Shown here: positions 41,427-51,745 of the stretch, in pieces
Position numbering within the stretch: position 1 is the first letter of the stretch
Layout: each line of letters opens with the position of its first letter
Source: Candidatus Saccharimonadota bacterium
Lineage (GTDB): Bacteria; Patescibacteriota; Saccharimonadia; Saccharimonadales; Saccharimonadaceae
Direction: 5' to 3'
Length of the DNA stretch: 52,533 bases
Assembly: GCA_017652765.1 (NCBI GenBank)
Contig: JAGCAJ010000002.1
Span: forward strand, 1-52,533
Position numbers and translations under genes: made by a program
Notes under the pieces: generated by a model
Told to the model about the DNA's origin: nothing
Databases searched by the model: none
What the model saw: the letters and a program-made list of their open reading frames with translations, nothing else

Positions 41427-42149
41427 ATGTTAGGTGTTATTGCAATTCTTTTGATAACCGTGTATATGGTTTTCTTTTTTCCAGTCCTCAAGAAAAAACC
41501 TACCAAAGTCGAAACTAACGAAAAAACCGCTCTCCAGGTTAAAAAACTCTGGCAAATCGCCCAGGTTTCTATGAAAGAGCGCAAGACTCTACGCGCCGAA
41601 AAAGCCCTCCTCGCCATCCTAAAAGTCGACGAAAAAAACGCCGCCGCCTATAACCGCCTAGGTATTTTATATGCTAAGAGTCAGAAATTCGACGAAGCTA
41701 TCGAATGTTTTGAAATCGCCCAATCACTAGACGAAAACGCCTCCTCACTTCACAACGCCGGCCTAATTTATCTAGAGACCGGCGAATACGAAAAGGCCGC
41801 CATGGCCTTCAAACAAGCCATAGAATTAGAAGGCGACATGCCAGCTAGGTATATCGCCCTATCCAAGGCCGAAGAGCGCATAGGTAACCGCAAAAACGCC
41901 CTCGAAGCCCTAGAGCAGGCTTACTCCCTAGACCCCAGCCTAACCATCCTCCGCCAGATTCTCGCCATCCACAAATCCGCCGAAGACGAAGAGGGAATTG
42001 CCTCTACTAACGCCCGCATCGAATCCTTTATTGCCAAGACTCAGAAAGCAGAGAGACAGAAACGTGTCGTCCGCCGTGTTGTCCCACGTCCACACGAGAG
42101 GCATATGCCCCGCCCTCACCCACGCGTCCAGCCTAGAAAGCGTATCTAA
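41427..42149 (+). CDS. Membrane-anchored TPR protein
   Basis: 240 residues: N-terminal membrane helix (about 2-16), then at least three tetratricopeptide repeats (AAAYNRLGILYAKSQKFDEAIECFEIAQ, ASSLHNAGLIYLETGEYEKAAMAFKQA, MPARYIALSKAEERIGNRKNALEALEQA) and a basic, His/Pro/Arg-rich end (PRPHERHMPRPHPRVQPRKRI). Probably a protein-interaction scaffold at the membrane. It overlaps the FNT gene by one base. Confidence 0.8.
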   Translation: MLGVIAILLITVYMVFFFPVLKKKPTKVETNEKTALQVKKLWQIAQVSMKERKTLRAEKALLAILKVDEKNAAAYNRLGILYAKSQKFDEAIECFEIAQSLDENASSLHNAGLIYLETGEYEKAAMAFKQAIELEGDMPARYIALSKAEERIGNRKNALEALEQAYSLDPSLTILRQILAIHKSAEDEEGIASTNARIESFIAKTQKAERQKRVVRRVVPRPHERHMPRPHPRVQPRKRI

Positions 42150-42739
42150 TGAACGGTAAATTCGAGCTAATCAGAAAAAGCATCGGCGCCAGCATCCTAA
42201 TTGCACTCGGCGACTACGCCCTACTTAAACTTGGCAATCCTATCGGCCCAGTAATTTTTGCGCTCGGACTCCTAGGCGTCTGTTATATGGGCCAAAATCT
42301 CTTCACCGGTAAATGCGGATTCGTTATCCAAGACAAGATTAAATTAACCGATTTGTTTCTTATTCTAACCGTCAATCTTGCTACCGGCTATCTTGTTGGT
42401 ATGGTATTTTCCACTCTAGACGAAACCGTCAAAGCTTCCGCCATGTCCAAAATTTCTAGCTGGACCTTTGATTTACCTATGCTTATTAAATCCATTCTCT
42501 GTGGTGTCATTATGTATATTGCTGTTTTTATGTACAAAAAAGGCACGCCACTTGGCATCATCTTTGGCGTACCACTTTTTATTTTTTGCGGATTCCAACA
42601 CTGTATCGCCAACGTTATTACTATGGGCGTCGGCCTAGCATTTGACTGGTCGCTCATTCTTTGCATTGTTGGCAATTTCTTTGGTTCCGTCGCTATGTGG
42701 TTTATTACTAGAGATACCAATATTAAAGTCTTGCGCTAA
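42149..42739 (+). CDS. FNT-family formate/nitrite-type channel, short
   Basis: 196-residue integral membrane protein. GNPIGPVIFALGLLGVCYMGQNLFTGK and FCGFQHCIANVITMGVGL correspond to FNT signatures (relatives have GFEHSIANM, with the pore His). It is shorter than the usual 270 or so residues, and the first helix region is reduced. FNT proteins form pentameric channels for formate, nitrite or lactate. Release of fermentation acid is plausible but not shown. Confidence 0.75.
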   Translation: MNGKFELIRKSIGASILIALGDYALLKLGNPIGPVIFALGLLGVCYMGQNLFTGKCGFVIQDKIKLTDLFLILTVNLATGYLVGMVFSTLDETVKASAMSKISSWTFDLPMLIKSILCGVIMYIAVFMYKKGTPLGIIFGVPLFIFCGFQHCIANVITMGVGLAFDWSLILCIVGNFFGSVAMWFITRDTNIKVLR

Positions 42740-42753
42740 GAAGTCCCAGGTGT

Positions 42754-42759
42754 TATAAT
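42754..42759 (+). promoter_or_regulatory. -10 box of the three-tRNA cluster
   Basis: TGT-TATAAT, ending 9 nt before tRNA-Thr. Confidence 0.65.
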
Positions 42760-42768
42760 TTATAGTGT

Positions 42769-42844
42769 GCCGCGATAGCTCAGTTGGTAGAGCGCATCCA
42801 TGGTAAGGATGAGGTCTCGAGTTCAAACCTCGATCGTGGCTCCA
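42769..42844 (+). tRNA. tRNA-Thr (anticodon GGT)
   Basis: Complete cloverleaf. Anticodon loop atggtaa, acceptor gccgcga/tcgtggc, encoded CCA. Confidence 0.95.
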
Positions 42845-42846
42845 GT

Positions 42847-42932
42847 GCTGGAGTCGTCTAGTGGCTATGACAGCAGACTGTAAATCTGCCGGGGTTCCCC
42901 CATCGTAGGTTCGAGTCCTACCTCCAGCACCA
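42847..42932 (+). tRNA. tRNA-Tyr (anticodon GTA)
   Basis: Class II tRNA with a long variable arm (cggggttccccc). Anticodon loop ctgtaaa, acceptor gctggag/ctccagc, encoded CCA. Begins 2 nt after tRNA-Thr. Confidence 0.95.
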
Positions 42933-42952
42933 GAGACACCAATTTTGTGGAT

Positions 42953-43028
42953 GCCACCTTAGCTCAGTTGGTAGAGCAACGGTTTTGTAAACCGTAGGTC
43001 GTCAGTTCGACCCTGACAGGTGGCTCCA
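42953..43028 (+). tRNA. tRNA-Thr (anticodon TGT)
   Basis: Complete cloverleaf. Anticodon loop tttgtaa, acceptor gccacct/aggtggc, encoded CCA. Confidence 0.95.
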
Positions 43029-43047
43029 TTTTTTATGCAAAATATGT

Positions 43048-43053
43048 TATAAT
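43048..43053 (+). promoter_or_regulatory. -10 box of queA, near-leaderless
   Basis: TGT-TATAAT, then seven bases, then ATG at 43061. Confidence 0.6.
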
Positions 43054-43060
43054 ATATAAA

Positions 43061-45323
<2,263 letters not shown>

Positions 45324-45339
45324 TAAAATATAGAGCAAT

Positions 45340-45549
45340 ATGGCAAAAAAGAATAATACTAAGCGCAAACTCGTTGGCCTCGTTTCTGAAGAATCTGGGA
45401 TTCGTCAGTATTATACCAAAAAGAATACTATGAACACCCCTGACAAGCTAACTCTCCGTAAATATGACCCGATCCTAAGAAAGCACGTCAAATTTACCGA
45501 GACCAAGAAAAACCTAGGCCGCAACGAGGTCAAGGAAAAGAAACGCTAA
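45340..45549 (+). CDS. rpmG: 50S ribosomal protein L33, zinc-free form
   Basis: 69 residues. [35 protein letters not shown] matches L33. No Cys at all, so it is a C-minus form, with a basic C-terminal tail longer than usual. TGA-TAAAAT lies 10 nt before the ATG, with no SD, giving a leader of 3-4 nt. Confidence 0.92.
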   Translation: MAKKNNTKRKLVGLVSEESGIRQYYTKKNTMNTPDKLTLRKYDPILRKHVKFTETKKNLGRNEVKEKKR

Positions 45550-45564
45550 GCTTACAAAATCACA

Positions 45565-45595
45565 AAAAATAACCCCCTCACGGGGTTATTTTTTT
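45565..45595. terminator. Bidirectional terminator
   Basis: Stem aataacccc / ggggttatt flanked by A and T tracts. Serves rpmG and the converging GH57 gene. Confidence 0.9.
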
Positions 45596-46779
45596 AATCT
45601 GTATTCGAAGTCTCGGAGTACATTCATATAGTACATGAACGCATCGTACGGCGAATCATATGCCGAGAAGTATGCGTGCACATCGCCATCATTCCAATAT
45701 TTTGTACACATATAATATGCGTGATCCGACGTAGTCATCCTGCGCCAATCATCTAGCAAATCTCCACCAATTTTCTTTACCTCGGAGGCTATGCTATATA
45801 GCGCCTCTTGGCCTTCTTGTTGCATGTCGTTACCTAGCCATGCCGTTAGATCTCTTTCCGTATCTGCCCAAGTTACGGTATTTGGCATAGAAATTTCGTC
45901 TGCTGGTTCTTCTAGCTCCGACGCCTCAGACACGGTGACAAATTTGTTGTCATATTCGGACAGCCAGCGATAAATCAATTCATTCATAAAGTTAAAAATC
46001 CCAGAATCCGCCCATTGGTGCTCACCAAACGTCTCAAAATCCATGAATAGATTAATTAGATTCCCGCGCAAGCAGTCATCATTTACCCAATTCTGATATT
46101 TTTCTACAGTTAGTGGCCATTCCGCCCATTGTCTATTAGAAAACCTAAACGCAATATCATCAGATAATCTATAATTTTTAAGTAGTAGCTTTGTCCGAGT
46201 CCCGCCAGCAACCTTATAGACGTGATTTGGGCTTTTCCATCCAAGTACCTTATCCCAACCTTCGGCTAGCACCGCCTTGTATCCCATCTCGTCGCACCAT
46301 TTTCCTAGCTCGTTATTATAGGAAAGCTCTGTATTTCTAAACACCCTTGGGCGTACGCCAAACAATCTCGCGACTAAATCCGAATGCATTTTTACTTGTT
46401 CCACAAACTCATTTTTATCAAAGAAAAACGCTAGGGAATGATAATAAGTCTCGCCTACGATTTCTACTTGGCCCGTAGAGACCATACGTCGTATCTGCTC
46501 TACGAGTTCCGGCTCCCATTCTAGGGCCTGCTCTAGCCATGTCCCGGTAATAGACATCGACACCTTAAACCCTGGATAACGCTTAAGGTTACGCTCTAAG
46601 AGAGCTAACATCGGCTTATAAGATTTCTCGCTCACTTTGCGAAAAATACGCTCGTTGTTTTGTTTGTCATAATAATCGTTTTCGTACCAATAATTATGAT
46701 TGTGCGCCACATCAAAAATACTATACCGACGATACCTCCAAGGCTGGTGGATATGTAGATACAGACAAATCGCTCGCAC
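45586..46779 (-). CDS. GH57 family glycoside hydrolase (alpha-amylase/branching type)
   Basis: 397 residues from GTG 46779, chosen because TAGTG overlaps the upstream stop and SD aaggag is 8 nt away. GH57 motifs: LHIHQPWR, YNxx region FRNTELSYNN with the Glu nucleophile (about 151), and FMDFETFGEHQW with the acid Asp (about 247). Likely acts on glycogen or another alpha-glucan in the cytoplasm (no signal peptide). Coupled to a glycosyltransferase, so the pair probably makes and trims storage glucan. Confidence 0.88.
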   Translation of the reverse strand: MRAICLYLHIHQPWRYRRYSIFDVAHNHNYWYENDYYDKQNNERIFRKVSEKSYKPMLALLERNLKRYPGFKVSMSITGTWLEQALEWEPELVEQIRRMVSTGQVEIVGETYYHSLAFFFDKNEFVEQVKMHSDLVARLFGVRPRVFRNTELSYNNELGKWCDEMGYKAVLAEGWDKVLGWKSPNHVYKVAGGTRTKLLLKNYRLSDDIAFRFSNRQWAEWPLTVEKYQNWVNDDCLRGNLINLFMDFETFGEHQWADSGIFNFMNELIYRWLSEYDNKFVTVSEASELEEPADEISMPNTVTWADTERDLTAWLGNDMQQEGQEALYSIASEVKKIGGDLLDDWRRMTTSDHAYYMCTKYWNDGDVHAYFSAYDSPYDAFMYYMNVLRDFEYRLKK

Positions 46780-48002
46780 TAACAAAACTCCTTATGTTTA
46801 TCAACTCTATTATATACTTCTATTACGTGCTTTGCAATATCACCCCACGAGATTTTCATATATTCTTTTTCAATTCCTTCACGCAGGGTCTTTTTTAACG
46901 CCTTGGATTCCGCAATTGCGATAATTTCGTCTGCTAATTTTTCTGTATCCCAAAAATCATATCGCATCGCACTTCGAATCACCTCCGCCACACCCGACTG
47001 CTTAGTTAGAATTAATACATCTCCATGGTGCGCCGCCTCTAACGCAGTCAGCCCAAACGGCTCAGAAATCGAACTCATCACAAAAATATCAGAAATTTCA
47101 TAAATATCACGTAGTTGTTTTCCGCGTACAAACCCAGTAAACACCACATTTGCAGAAATCCGATACTTAGCGGACAGTTCTAGTAGCTCGTCTTTTTGCT
47201 CGCCGTCGCCCGCAAACACAAAAATCAATTTCTTGTTCTTAGAAATCGCCCGCGCCGCCGCTCGCATCATATTAGCTAAACCTTTTTGCACTGTAAACCG
47301 CCCCACCGTAGACACAATCGTATATCCTAGAGATTTCATTTTTTCTAGGTATTTATAGTCCTCATCGTCATAATGATACGCCGATTTTACAAATTCCTCA
47401 TCCAGGGAATTATACACCACCTCAACTTTGTCCGCCGGGATATGATATTTCTTTACAATAATATCCCTTGTCGCCTGAGACACAGCAATAATCTTGTCTG
47501 CATACATTAAACCTTCGCGTTCAATTTCATGAATCAGCTGATTCCCATATGTCATTCCAGACCGATCAAATTCCGTTGCGTGCACGTGTGCCACTAGCGG
47601 AATCCCATAATTCTTCTTAGCTAGCACCCCTGCCTCAAACGTTAGCCAGTCATGCGCGTGCACTACATCCGGCTTATATTCCATTAGATATTCGTTCACA
47701 AATTTACAATAATCATGCTGAATCTCTCTAATGCTTACGGTTTTTTCGCCTTCCGGAATTAGTGATTTATCTACATACTTAGAATCATACGCCCCCGCCC
47801 CATATCTAAACAACGGGTCCACTTTACACGCAGAAAGCACATTCATAAAATCAATTCCTTCATGCGGAGCAGTATAAGGAACTACAAAATCAATCTGCGC
47901 TCCATTATGCGCCAACGCCCGCGAAAGGTTCAGACACGCCACACCCAGTCCTCCGGAATTATGCGGTGGCAACTCCCATCCAAGCATTAGTATTTTCATC
48001 AT
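46779..48002 (-). CDS. GT4-type glycosyltransferase (glycogen-synthase-like)
   Basis: GT-B enzyme of about 407 residues. ILMLGWELPPHNSGGLGVACLNLSRAL is the N-terminal Gly-rich loop, VVHAHDWLTFEAG follows, VSTVGRFTVQKGLANMM opens the second domain, and SISEPFGLTALEAAHHG is the E-x7-E donor-binding motif. Resembles ADP/UDP-glucose-dependent alpha-glucan synthases. ATG at 48002 is 5 nt after the -10 box (a second ATG follows directly), so the mRNA should be leaderless. Confidence 0.87.
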   Translation of the reverse strand: MMKILMLGWELPPHNSGGLGVACLNLSRALAHNGAQIDFVVPYTAPHEGIDFMNVLSACKVDPLFRYGAGAYDSKYVDKSLIPEGEKTVSIREIQHDYCKFVNEYLMEYKPDVVHAHDWLTFEAGVLAKKNYGIPLVAHVHATEFDRSGMTYGNQLIHEIEREGLMYADKIIAVSQATRDIIVKKYHIPADKVEVVYNSLDEEFVKSAYHYDDEDYKYLEKMKSLGYTIVSTVGRFTVQKGLANMMRAAARAISKNKKLIFVFAGDGEQKDELLELSAKYRISANVVFTGFVRGKQLRDIYEISDIFVMSSISEPFGLTALEAAHHGDVLILTKQSGVAEVIRSAMRYDFWDTEKLADEIIAIAESKALKKTLREGIEKEYMKISWGDIAKHVIEVYNRVDKHKEFC

Positions 48003-48007
48003 ATTCA

Positions 48008-48013
48008 ATTATA
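48008..48013 (-). promoter_or_regulatory. -10 box of the GT4-GH57 operon
   Basis: TGC-TATAAT on the reverse strand, then tgaat, then ATG-ATG. Confidence 0.65.
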
Positions 48014-48028
48014 GCACACATATCAATA

Positions 48029-48173
48029 GAATTCATAGGAAAAATCGTTCATATGGGTGTTTTTTCATAAACAAAAACAAAGTTAGGACATGTGCCTAAC
48101 GGAATTCATAGGGAAAATCGTTCATATGGGTGTTTTTTCATAAACAAAAACAAAGTTAGGACATGTGCCTAAC
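48029..48173 (+). repeat. 73-bp tandem duplication
   Basis: Copies 48029-48100 and 48102-48173 differ at one base and are separated by one G. Each contains gaattcatagg ... aaagttaggacatgtgcctaac, so the duplication copied half of hairpin 1 of palindromic element B. Confidence 0.92.
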
Positions 48174-48238
48174 TTTGTTTTAATCCAATTTTCTTTTTGA
48201 CGTTGGGAACTTTTTCTTTTTAAAAGAAAAAGTGCCCA
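48147..48238 (-). repeat. Double-hairpin palindromic element, copy B (intergenic)
   Basis: Hairpin 1 is 48147-48181 (stem aaacaaagttagg/cctaactttgttt, loop acatgtg on the + strand). Hairpin 2 is 48204-48238 (gggaactttttctt / aagaaaaagtgccc). Read on the reverse strand it aligns with copy A over its whole length and has an open frame with a related peptide. It ends 6 nt from tRNA-Trp. Confidence 0.85.
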
Positions 48239-48243
48239 CTTTT

Positions 48244-48319
48244 TGGCAGGGGTAGAGAGACTCGAACTCCCGACACCAGGTTTTGGAGACCTGTGCTCTA
48301 CCAACTGAGCTATACCCCT
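48244..48319 (-). tRNA. tRNA-Trp (anticodon CCA)
   Basis: Complete cloverleaf on the reverse strand. Anticodon loop ctccaaa, acceptor aggggta/tacccct, encoded CCA. Confidence 0.95.
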
Positions 48320-48355
48320 ATCTCCTGTATTTTAGCATAAAAAGCGTTAAAATGC

Positions 48356-48361
48356 TATACT
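48356..48361 (+). promoter_or_regulatory. -10 box of the YhhN-like gene
   Basis: TGC-TATACT, then nine bases, then ATG at 48371. Confidence 0.5.
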
Positions 48362-48370
48362 AGAGACAGC

Positions 48371-49057
48371 ATGAAGCAATTCTTTGACTACTTTCACCGC
48401 ATTGACCGCATCTGGCGCGCAATTTGGCTGATTATTTTTGCCGGATTTATCACTCTCGACATCTTTTCCCCACACTTTTTTGGTGTAACCTTTTTAAAAC
48501 TCCTTGGCATTGGCCTCTGCCTAGTCTATGTTGCTCAGAAATATTTTAACGACAAATACCTCCTCATGGCGTTTTGTTTCACCTTTGTCGCCGACCTCCT
48601 TCTCGCTGTCAACAATACTTCGCTTTTTGGCGTTTTTACTTTTGCTATGGCCCAATTCATCCACTTTGTCCGTCTAAAAAATCTCAAAAAATCCTACGTC
48701 ATTCCTATCGCCCTCATCATTACCATTATTTTCCTCGTCGTCTCCGCCTTTTCCCTCTACGCCGTCGTCCTCATGGGCGCAATTTATGCCTTTTTCCTCA
48801 TCGCCAACATTCTCTCCGCCCTAGAATGGTACAAAAAATCCCACAGAAAAAACCCCGCTTTCTGCGCACTATTTGGATTTATCCTCTTTGCTTGTTGCGA
48901 CCTCTGCGTTGCCTGCTCATTTTTCTCCGGCATCCACGTTTTACCGTTCGCATTAAAGCGCCTGTTTGACTTTTCTGCCTGGGTTTTCTACTATCCATCC
49001 CAAGTCCTCATCTCTAATTCCTCTAGACTGACCAAAAAAGTTGAAATAGATGTCTAA
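48371..49057 (+). CDS. YhhN-like integral membrane protein
   Basis: 228 residues with seven or eight hydrophobic helices. FVADLLLAVNNTSLFGVFTFAMAQFIHFVRL and FGFILFACCDLCVAC place acidic residues where YhhN/TMEM86 (lysoplasmalogenase) proteins have theirs. A role in ether-lipid breakdown is possible but not shown. No SD; the predicted leader is about 3 nt. Confidence 0.55.
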   Translation: MKQFFDYFHRIDRIWRAIWLIIFAGFITLDIFSPHFFGVTFLKLLGIGLCLVYVAQKYFNDKYLLMAFCFTFVADLLLAVNNTSLFGVFTFAMAQFIHFVRLKNLKKSYVIPIALIITIIFLVVSAFSLYAVVLMGAIYAFFLIANILSALEWYKKSHRKNPAFCALFGFILFACCDLCVACSFFSGIHVLPFALKRLFDFSAWVFYYPSQVLISNSSRLTKKVEIDV

Positions 49058-49079
49058 CCTGTGTTACAATAAAAGCATT

Positions 49080-49580
49080 ATGGAAGGTAAAAAATCACAA
49101 GTTCTGTCGCAACCTCGTGCGATCCTAGTCTTTGGGGCCCCGGCTAGTGGTAAAACAACATTTTGCGAAAAATTCTCGCAACAATTCAGGGCGCCATATT
49201 ACAACCTAACAGAAGTCTGCGAAGAAAACGGTTTTTCTCGTGATACTATGCTTGCGGTTTTGCAACTTATTGCTAGAACTGGCCAAAACATCATCCTAGA
49301 AGGTGGCCTAGACACCCAAGCAGACAGAGAAGAGATTAAAAAGCTCCTCATCGACGAGGGCTATAATCCATCTCTTATCTGGATTCAGACTGACGTCAAC
49401 ACCATTAAGTCCCGCTTAAAAGCTCGCCTTAAGTCCGTCGCTCGCGCCAAAGAAGAATACGATCGCAAGATTTCCGAGCTAGAAGCCCCAGATGAGGTCT
49501 CCGAGAAGCCTATTGTTCTCTCTGGCAAACACACCTTTGAGACTCAACTTTCTCATACCCTCTCCCAGCTCGCCAGCTAA
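49080..49580 (+). CDS. P-loop kinase / AAA-type ATP-binding protein
   Basis: 166 residues from ATG 49080, chosen because the -10 (TGT-TACAAT) ends 9 nt earlier. Walker A FGAPASGKTTFCEK at about 16-29; NIILEGGL and IWIQTDVNTIKSRLKAR resemble small kinases and zeta-toxin-like P-loop proteins (AAA_33). Substrate unknown. The next gene starts 1 nt after its stop. Confidence 0.75.
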   Translation: MEGKKSQVLSQPRAILVFGAPASGKTTFCEKFSQQFRAPYYNLTEVCEENGFSRDTMLAVLQLIARTGQNIILEGGLDTQADREEIKKLLIDEGYNPSLIWIQTDVNTIKSRLKARLKSVARAKEEYDRKISELEAPDEVSEKPIVLSGKHTFETQLSHTLSQLAS

Positions 49581-49581
49581 A

Positions 49582-50127
49582 ATGATTATAAAAGACTCGG
49601 AATTTGGCGAAGTTCTCGTCCGCAAAAACGCCCTCAGCTCTGGGGTTAGGTTTTCTGTGTCCACCTCTGGCAGATTACAGATGTCCGTCCCCGCCTATAC
49701 TAGCGCCTTCCTAGCTAAGCGTTTTCTCGCCCAAAACCGCGACGTCATTAGAGAAAAATTGCCCATAAAAGACCCCGCCTCTCAACGCGCCAGAGATGCC
49801 AAGAAAAAGATTCTAATGAAAAAGGCCAGAGAATATCTCCCTTATCGCCTAGAATACTATGCTAAATTATACGGCTACTCTTATGAAAAGGTCCGCCTAT
49901 CTCATGCCGGTACGCGCTGGGGTAGTTGCTCTAGCACTCGCACTATTTCTCTTAATATCGGCCTCATGCAAGTCCCAGAACAACTTCGCGACTACGTGAT
50001 TTTGCACGAGCTAGCTCATCTCAACCATATGGATCATTCCTCGGCTTTTTGGGCCGAAGTCGGCTCCCACGACCCTAGATATAAGGCGCATAGAAATAAG
50101 CTAAAAAACTTCTCTCCAGGGGTATAA
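49582..50127 (+). CDS. YgjP-like metal-dependent hydrolase (DUF45)
   Basis: 181 residues from ATG 49582. SHAGTRWGSCSSTRTISLN and VILHELAHLNHMDHSSAFW carry the HELAH zinc motif plus the third His of this SprT/YgjP-type family. No signal peptide, so cytoplasmic. Substrate unknown. Coupled to the kinase gene. Confidence 0.85.
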   Translation: MIIKDSEFGEVLVRKNALSSGVRFSVSTSGRLQMSVPAYTSAFLAKRFLAQNRDVIREKLPIKDPASQRARDAKKKILMKKAREYLPYRLEYYAKLYGYSYEKVRLSHAGTRWGSCSSTRTISLNIGLMQVPEQLRDYVILHELAHLNHMDHSSAFWAEVGSHDPRYKAHRNKLKNFSPGV

Positions 50128-50147
50128 CAGGGGTAGATTTTTCGCCA

Positions 50148-50165
50148 ACAGGGGTGTACCCCTGT
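50148..50165 (+). promoter_or_regulatory. Palindrome upstream of sortase 2 promoter
   Basis: acaggggt gt acccctgt, ending 8 nt before the -35 box. Two further caggggt copies occur at 50117-50134. It may be an operator or a U-tract-less terminator. Confidence 0.45.
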
Positions 50166-50173
50166 CCCAAGTA

Positions 50174-50202
50174 TTGACTTTTTAGGTCTCTTGTGCTATA
50201 AT
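50174..50202 (+). promoter_or_regulatory. Promoter of sortase 2
   Basis: TTGACT, 17-nt spacer (starts tttttagg, ends ttgtgc), TATAAT. Forward-strand member of the conserved-spacer family. Confidence 0.85.
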
Positions 50203-50231
50203 AAAAGCATAAACCTTATTTGGGAGATTTT

Positions 50232-51062
50232 ATGAAAACAGGGAAAAAATACGGTTTTAAATATAACTTTTACAAATATCGCCGTATTTTTAGTGCCAAA
50301 AAAGCCAGACTTTATAAGAAATATGATACTTCTTATAATACCTCTTTTGACCGCTCCAAGCTTAGTAGTAACGCCGGTTTCTATACCGTCTTTAACGCAG
50401 TAAAGTTCCACATGACTAGCCACCCAATTTATCATTATTCTGGCGTTGTTGCCGGGTCGTTTATCTTGGGCCTTCTTATTGGTAAACTTGCTACCCCTGT
50501 TTCTCAATCCCAGGCTCTTGCTACTATTTCTGCCGATACTAACGCCGTTTCTACCTCTGTTATAGAATCCGTTTCTACCCCAGAAAAAATCAACATCAGC
50601 GAACTTGGTGCTTCCGCTACCGTTTCTACTACCAAATCTACCTCTACTATCACCCAAAAACCCGTCGAGGTTAAACACAACCAACTCTATATCCCAAAGC
50701 TTGGCATTGACACCAATATCGTCCCGGTCGGCATAGTTGGTAAAACTATCCCCGTCCCCTCTAACCAAATCGGTATTAACGGTACTCTTCTAGTTGGCCA
50801 CAACCCTGGCGTATTCTCTAGTATTCTTAGCCTCCGTGCCGGTGATACTATTACTCTTTATGGCACCACTTATCAGGTCTATTCTGCTAGCGACTACAAA
50901 CTAAAAAGCACTAGCTGGCTTACCGGCGCTCTTGGTAACTTTGCCGTTGACAACCTCAACGCTCGTGCCGGAGAAATCGTTCTTATGACCTGTACCGGTT
51001 CTTATGATCCAGCCCTAGAGTCTATGTCTCACCGTCGCCTTGTCTTTGCTCGCGCCATCTAA
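50232..51062 (+). CDS. Sortase-family transpeptidase 2
   Basis: 276 residues from ATG 50232 (SD gggag). A basic cytoplasmic N-terminus of about 65 residues, one membrane helix (about 70-86), a Ser/Thr-rich linker, then the sortase barrel with His190 (LLVGHNPG), Cys254 (LMTCTG) and Arg269 (SHRRLVFAR). Its long basic N-terminus is unusual. Sortase 3 follows after a short gap with its own -10 box. Confidence 0.88.
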   Translation: MKTGKKYGFKYNFYKYRRIFSAKKARLYKKYDTSYNTSFDRSKLSSNAGFYTVFNAVKFHMTSHPIYHYSGVVAGSFILGLLIGKLATPVSQSQALATISADTNAVSTSVIESVSTPEKINISELGASATVSTTKSTSTITQKPVEVKHNQLYIPKLGIDTNIVPVGIVGKTIPVPSNQIGINGTLLVGHNPGVFSSILSLRAGDTITLYGTTYQVYSASDYKLKSTSWLTGALGNFAVDNLNARAGEIVLMTCTGSYDPALESMSHRRLVFARAI

Positions 51063-51099
51063 TTTAGTCTAAAACCATATACATTTTCATCCCGGCTAT

Positions 51100-51107
51100 G
51101 CTATAAT
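51100..51107 (+). promoter_or_regulatory. -10 box of sortase 3
   Basis: TGC-TATAAT, ending 10 nt before the ATG at 51118. No SD. Confidence 0.55.
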
Positions 51108-51117
51108 AAAAGCATAA

Positions 51118-51657
51118 ATGGGAAGTGTCATATATAGGCCACGTTTTTCTGGCGCACGTAAGATATATCTTGCAATTTTTGCAACTTACTTTCTTTCTGC
51201 TATTGCTTTTGTGGTTATCGGACTCCAGCCCGTTAGAGAAAATACAGGGGTGGCCTATGCTACCGAAGCTAGCTCCGCTTCTGGCTTACTTACCATAGAC
51301 AGTATAGATTTAGATGCCCCGGTTAAGCCGGTCGCGCTTAACGGCAGGGAACTAGAAGTCCCAGACCAGATTGTCGGCTCCTATTCCGCGCATAGTAATA
51401 AGACTCTCCTTATCGGTCATTCCTCTACTATTTTCACCCGCCTAAAGGACGTCAAATTAGGCGACAAAATAACCTATAGTGGCAAATCTTATACCATTAC
51501 CAATATAGAAGAAAAGCAAAAACAAGATATAATAATGTCGGACGTCCTAAAAGAAGAGTCTGTTGATACCCTGGTCCTCATGACCTGCTCCGGCGACGCT
51601 ATTCCCGACACCTCCGGCGATCACACCCACCGCCTCCTCGTCACCGCAAGGTATTGA
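51118..51657 (+). CDS. Sortase-family transpeptidase 3 (short)
   Basis: 179 residues. Membrane helix (about 16-37), then a compact barrel: His101 (LLIGHSS), Cys157 (LMTCSGD), Arg172 (HTHRLLVTAR). It is the smallest of the three sortases. The TGA stop overlaps the -35 box of the small-RNA promoter at 51654. Confidence 0.87.
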   Translation: MGSVIYRPRFSGARKIYLAIFATYFLSAIAFVVIGLQPVRENTGVAYATEASSASGLLTIDSIDLDAPVKPVALNGRELEVPDQIVGSYSAHSNKTLLIGHSSTIFTRLKDVKLGDKITYSGKSYTITNIEEKQKQDIIMSDVLKEESVDTLVLMTCSGDAIPDTSGDHTHRLLVTARY

Positions 51658-51682
51658 CTTTTACGAATAAACGCGCTACAAT
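51654..51682 (+). promoter_or_regulatory. Promoter of a predicted short RNA
   Basis: TTGACT, 17-nt spacer, TACAAT. No ORF follows before the terminator at about 51710-51745. Confidence 0.65.
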
Positions 51683-51688
51683 ATAGCT

Positions 51689-51745
51689 ATATTTCTGGCA
51701 TTAGCCACAATACCCCTAGTTGAAAGATTAGGGGGCAATTTTTTA
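51689..51745 (+). ncRNA. Predicted ~57-nt small RNA
   Basis: From the predicted start it folds as tggc-atta-gcca, then a terminator hairpin (acccct...aggggg) and T6. It converges on the toxin gene, whose last codons touch the terminator. Confidence 0.45.

Noticed and set aside
48029-48173. A CRISPR array
   Set aside because: Only two tandem 72-bp copies with no short repeats separated by unique spacers, and no cas genes.
48122-48304. A reverse-strand protein gene across tRNA-Trp and element B
   Set aside because: It overlaps a tRNA and has no SD. Its reading frame is informative only for the homology with the glyA insertion.
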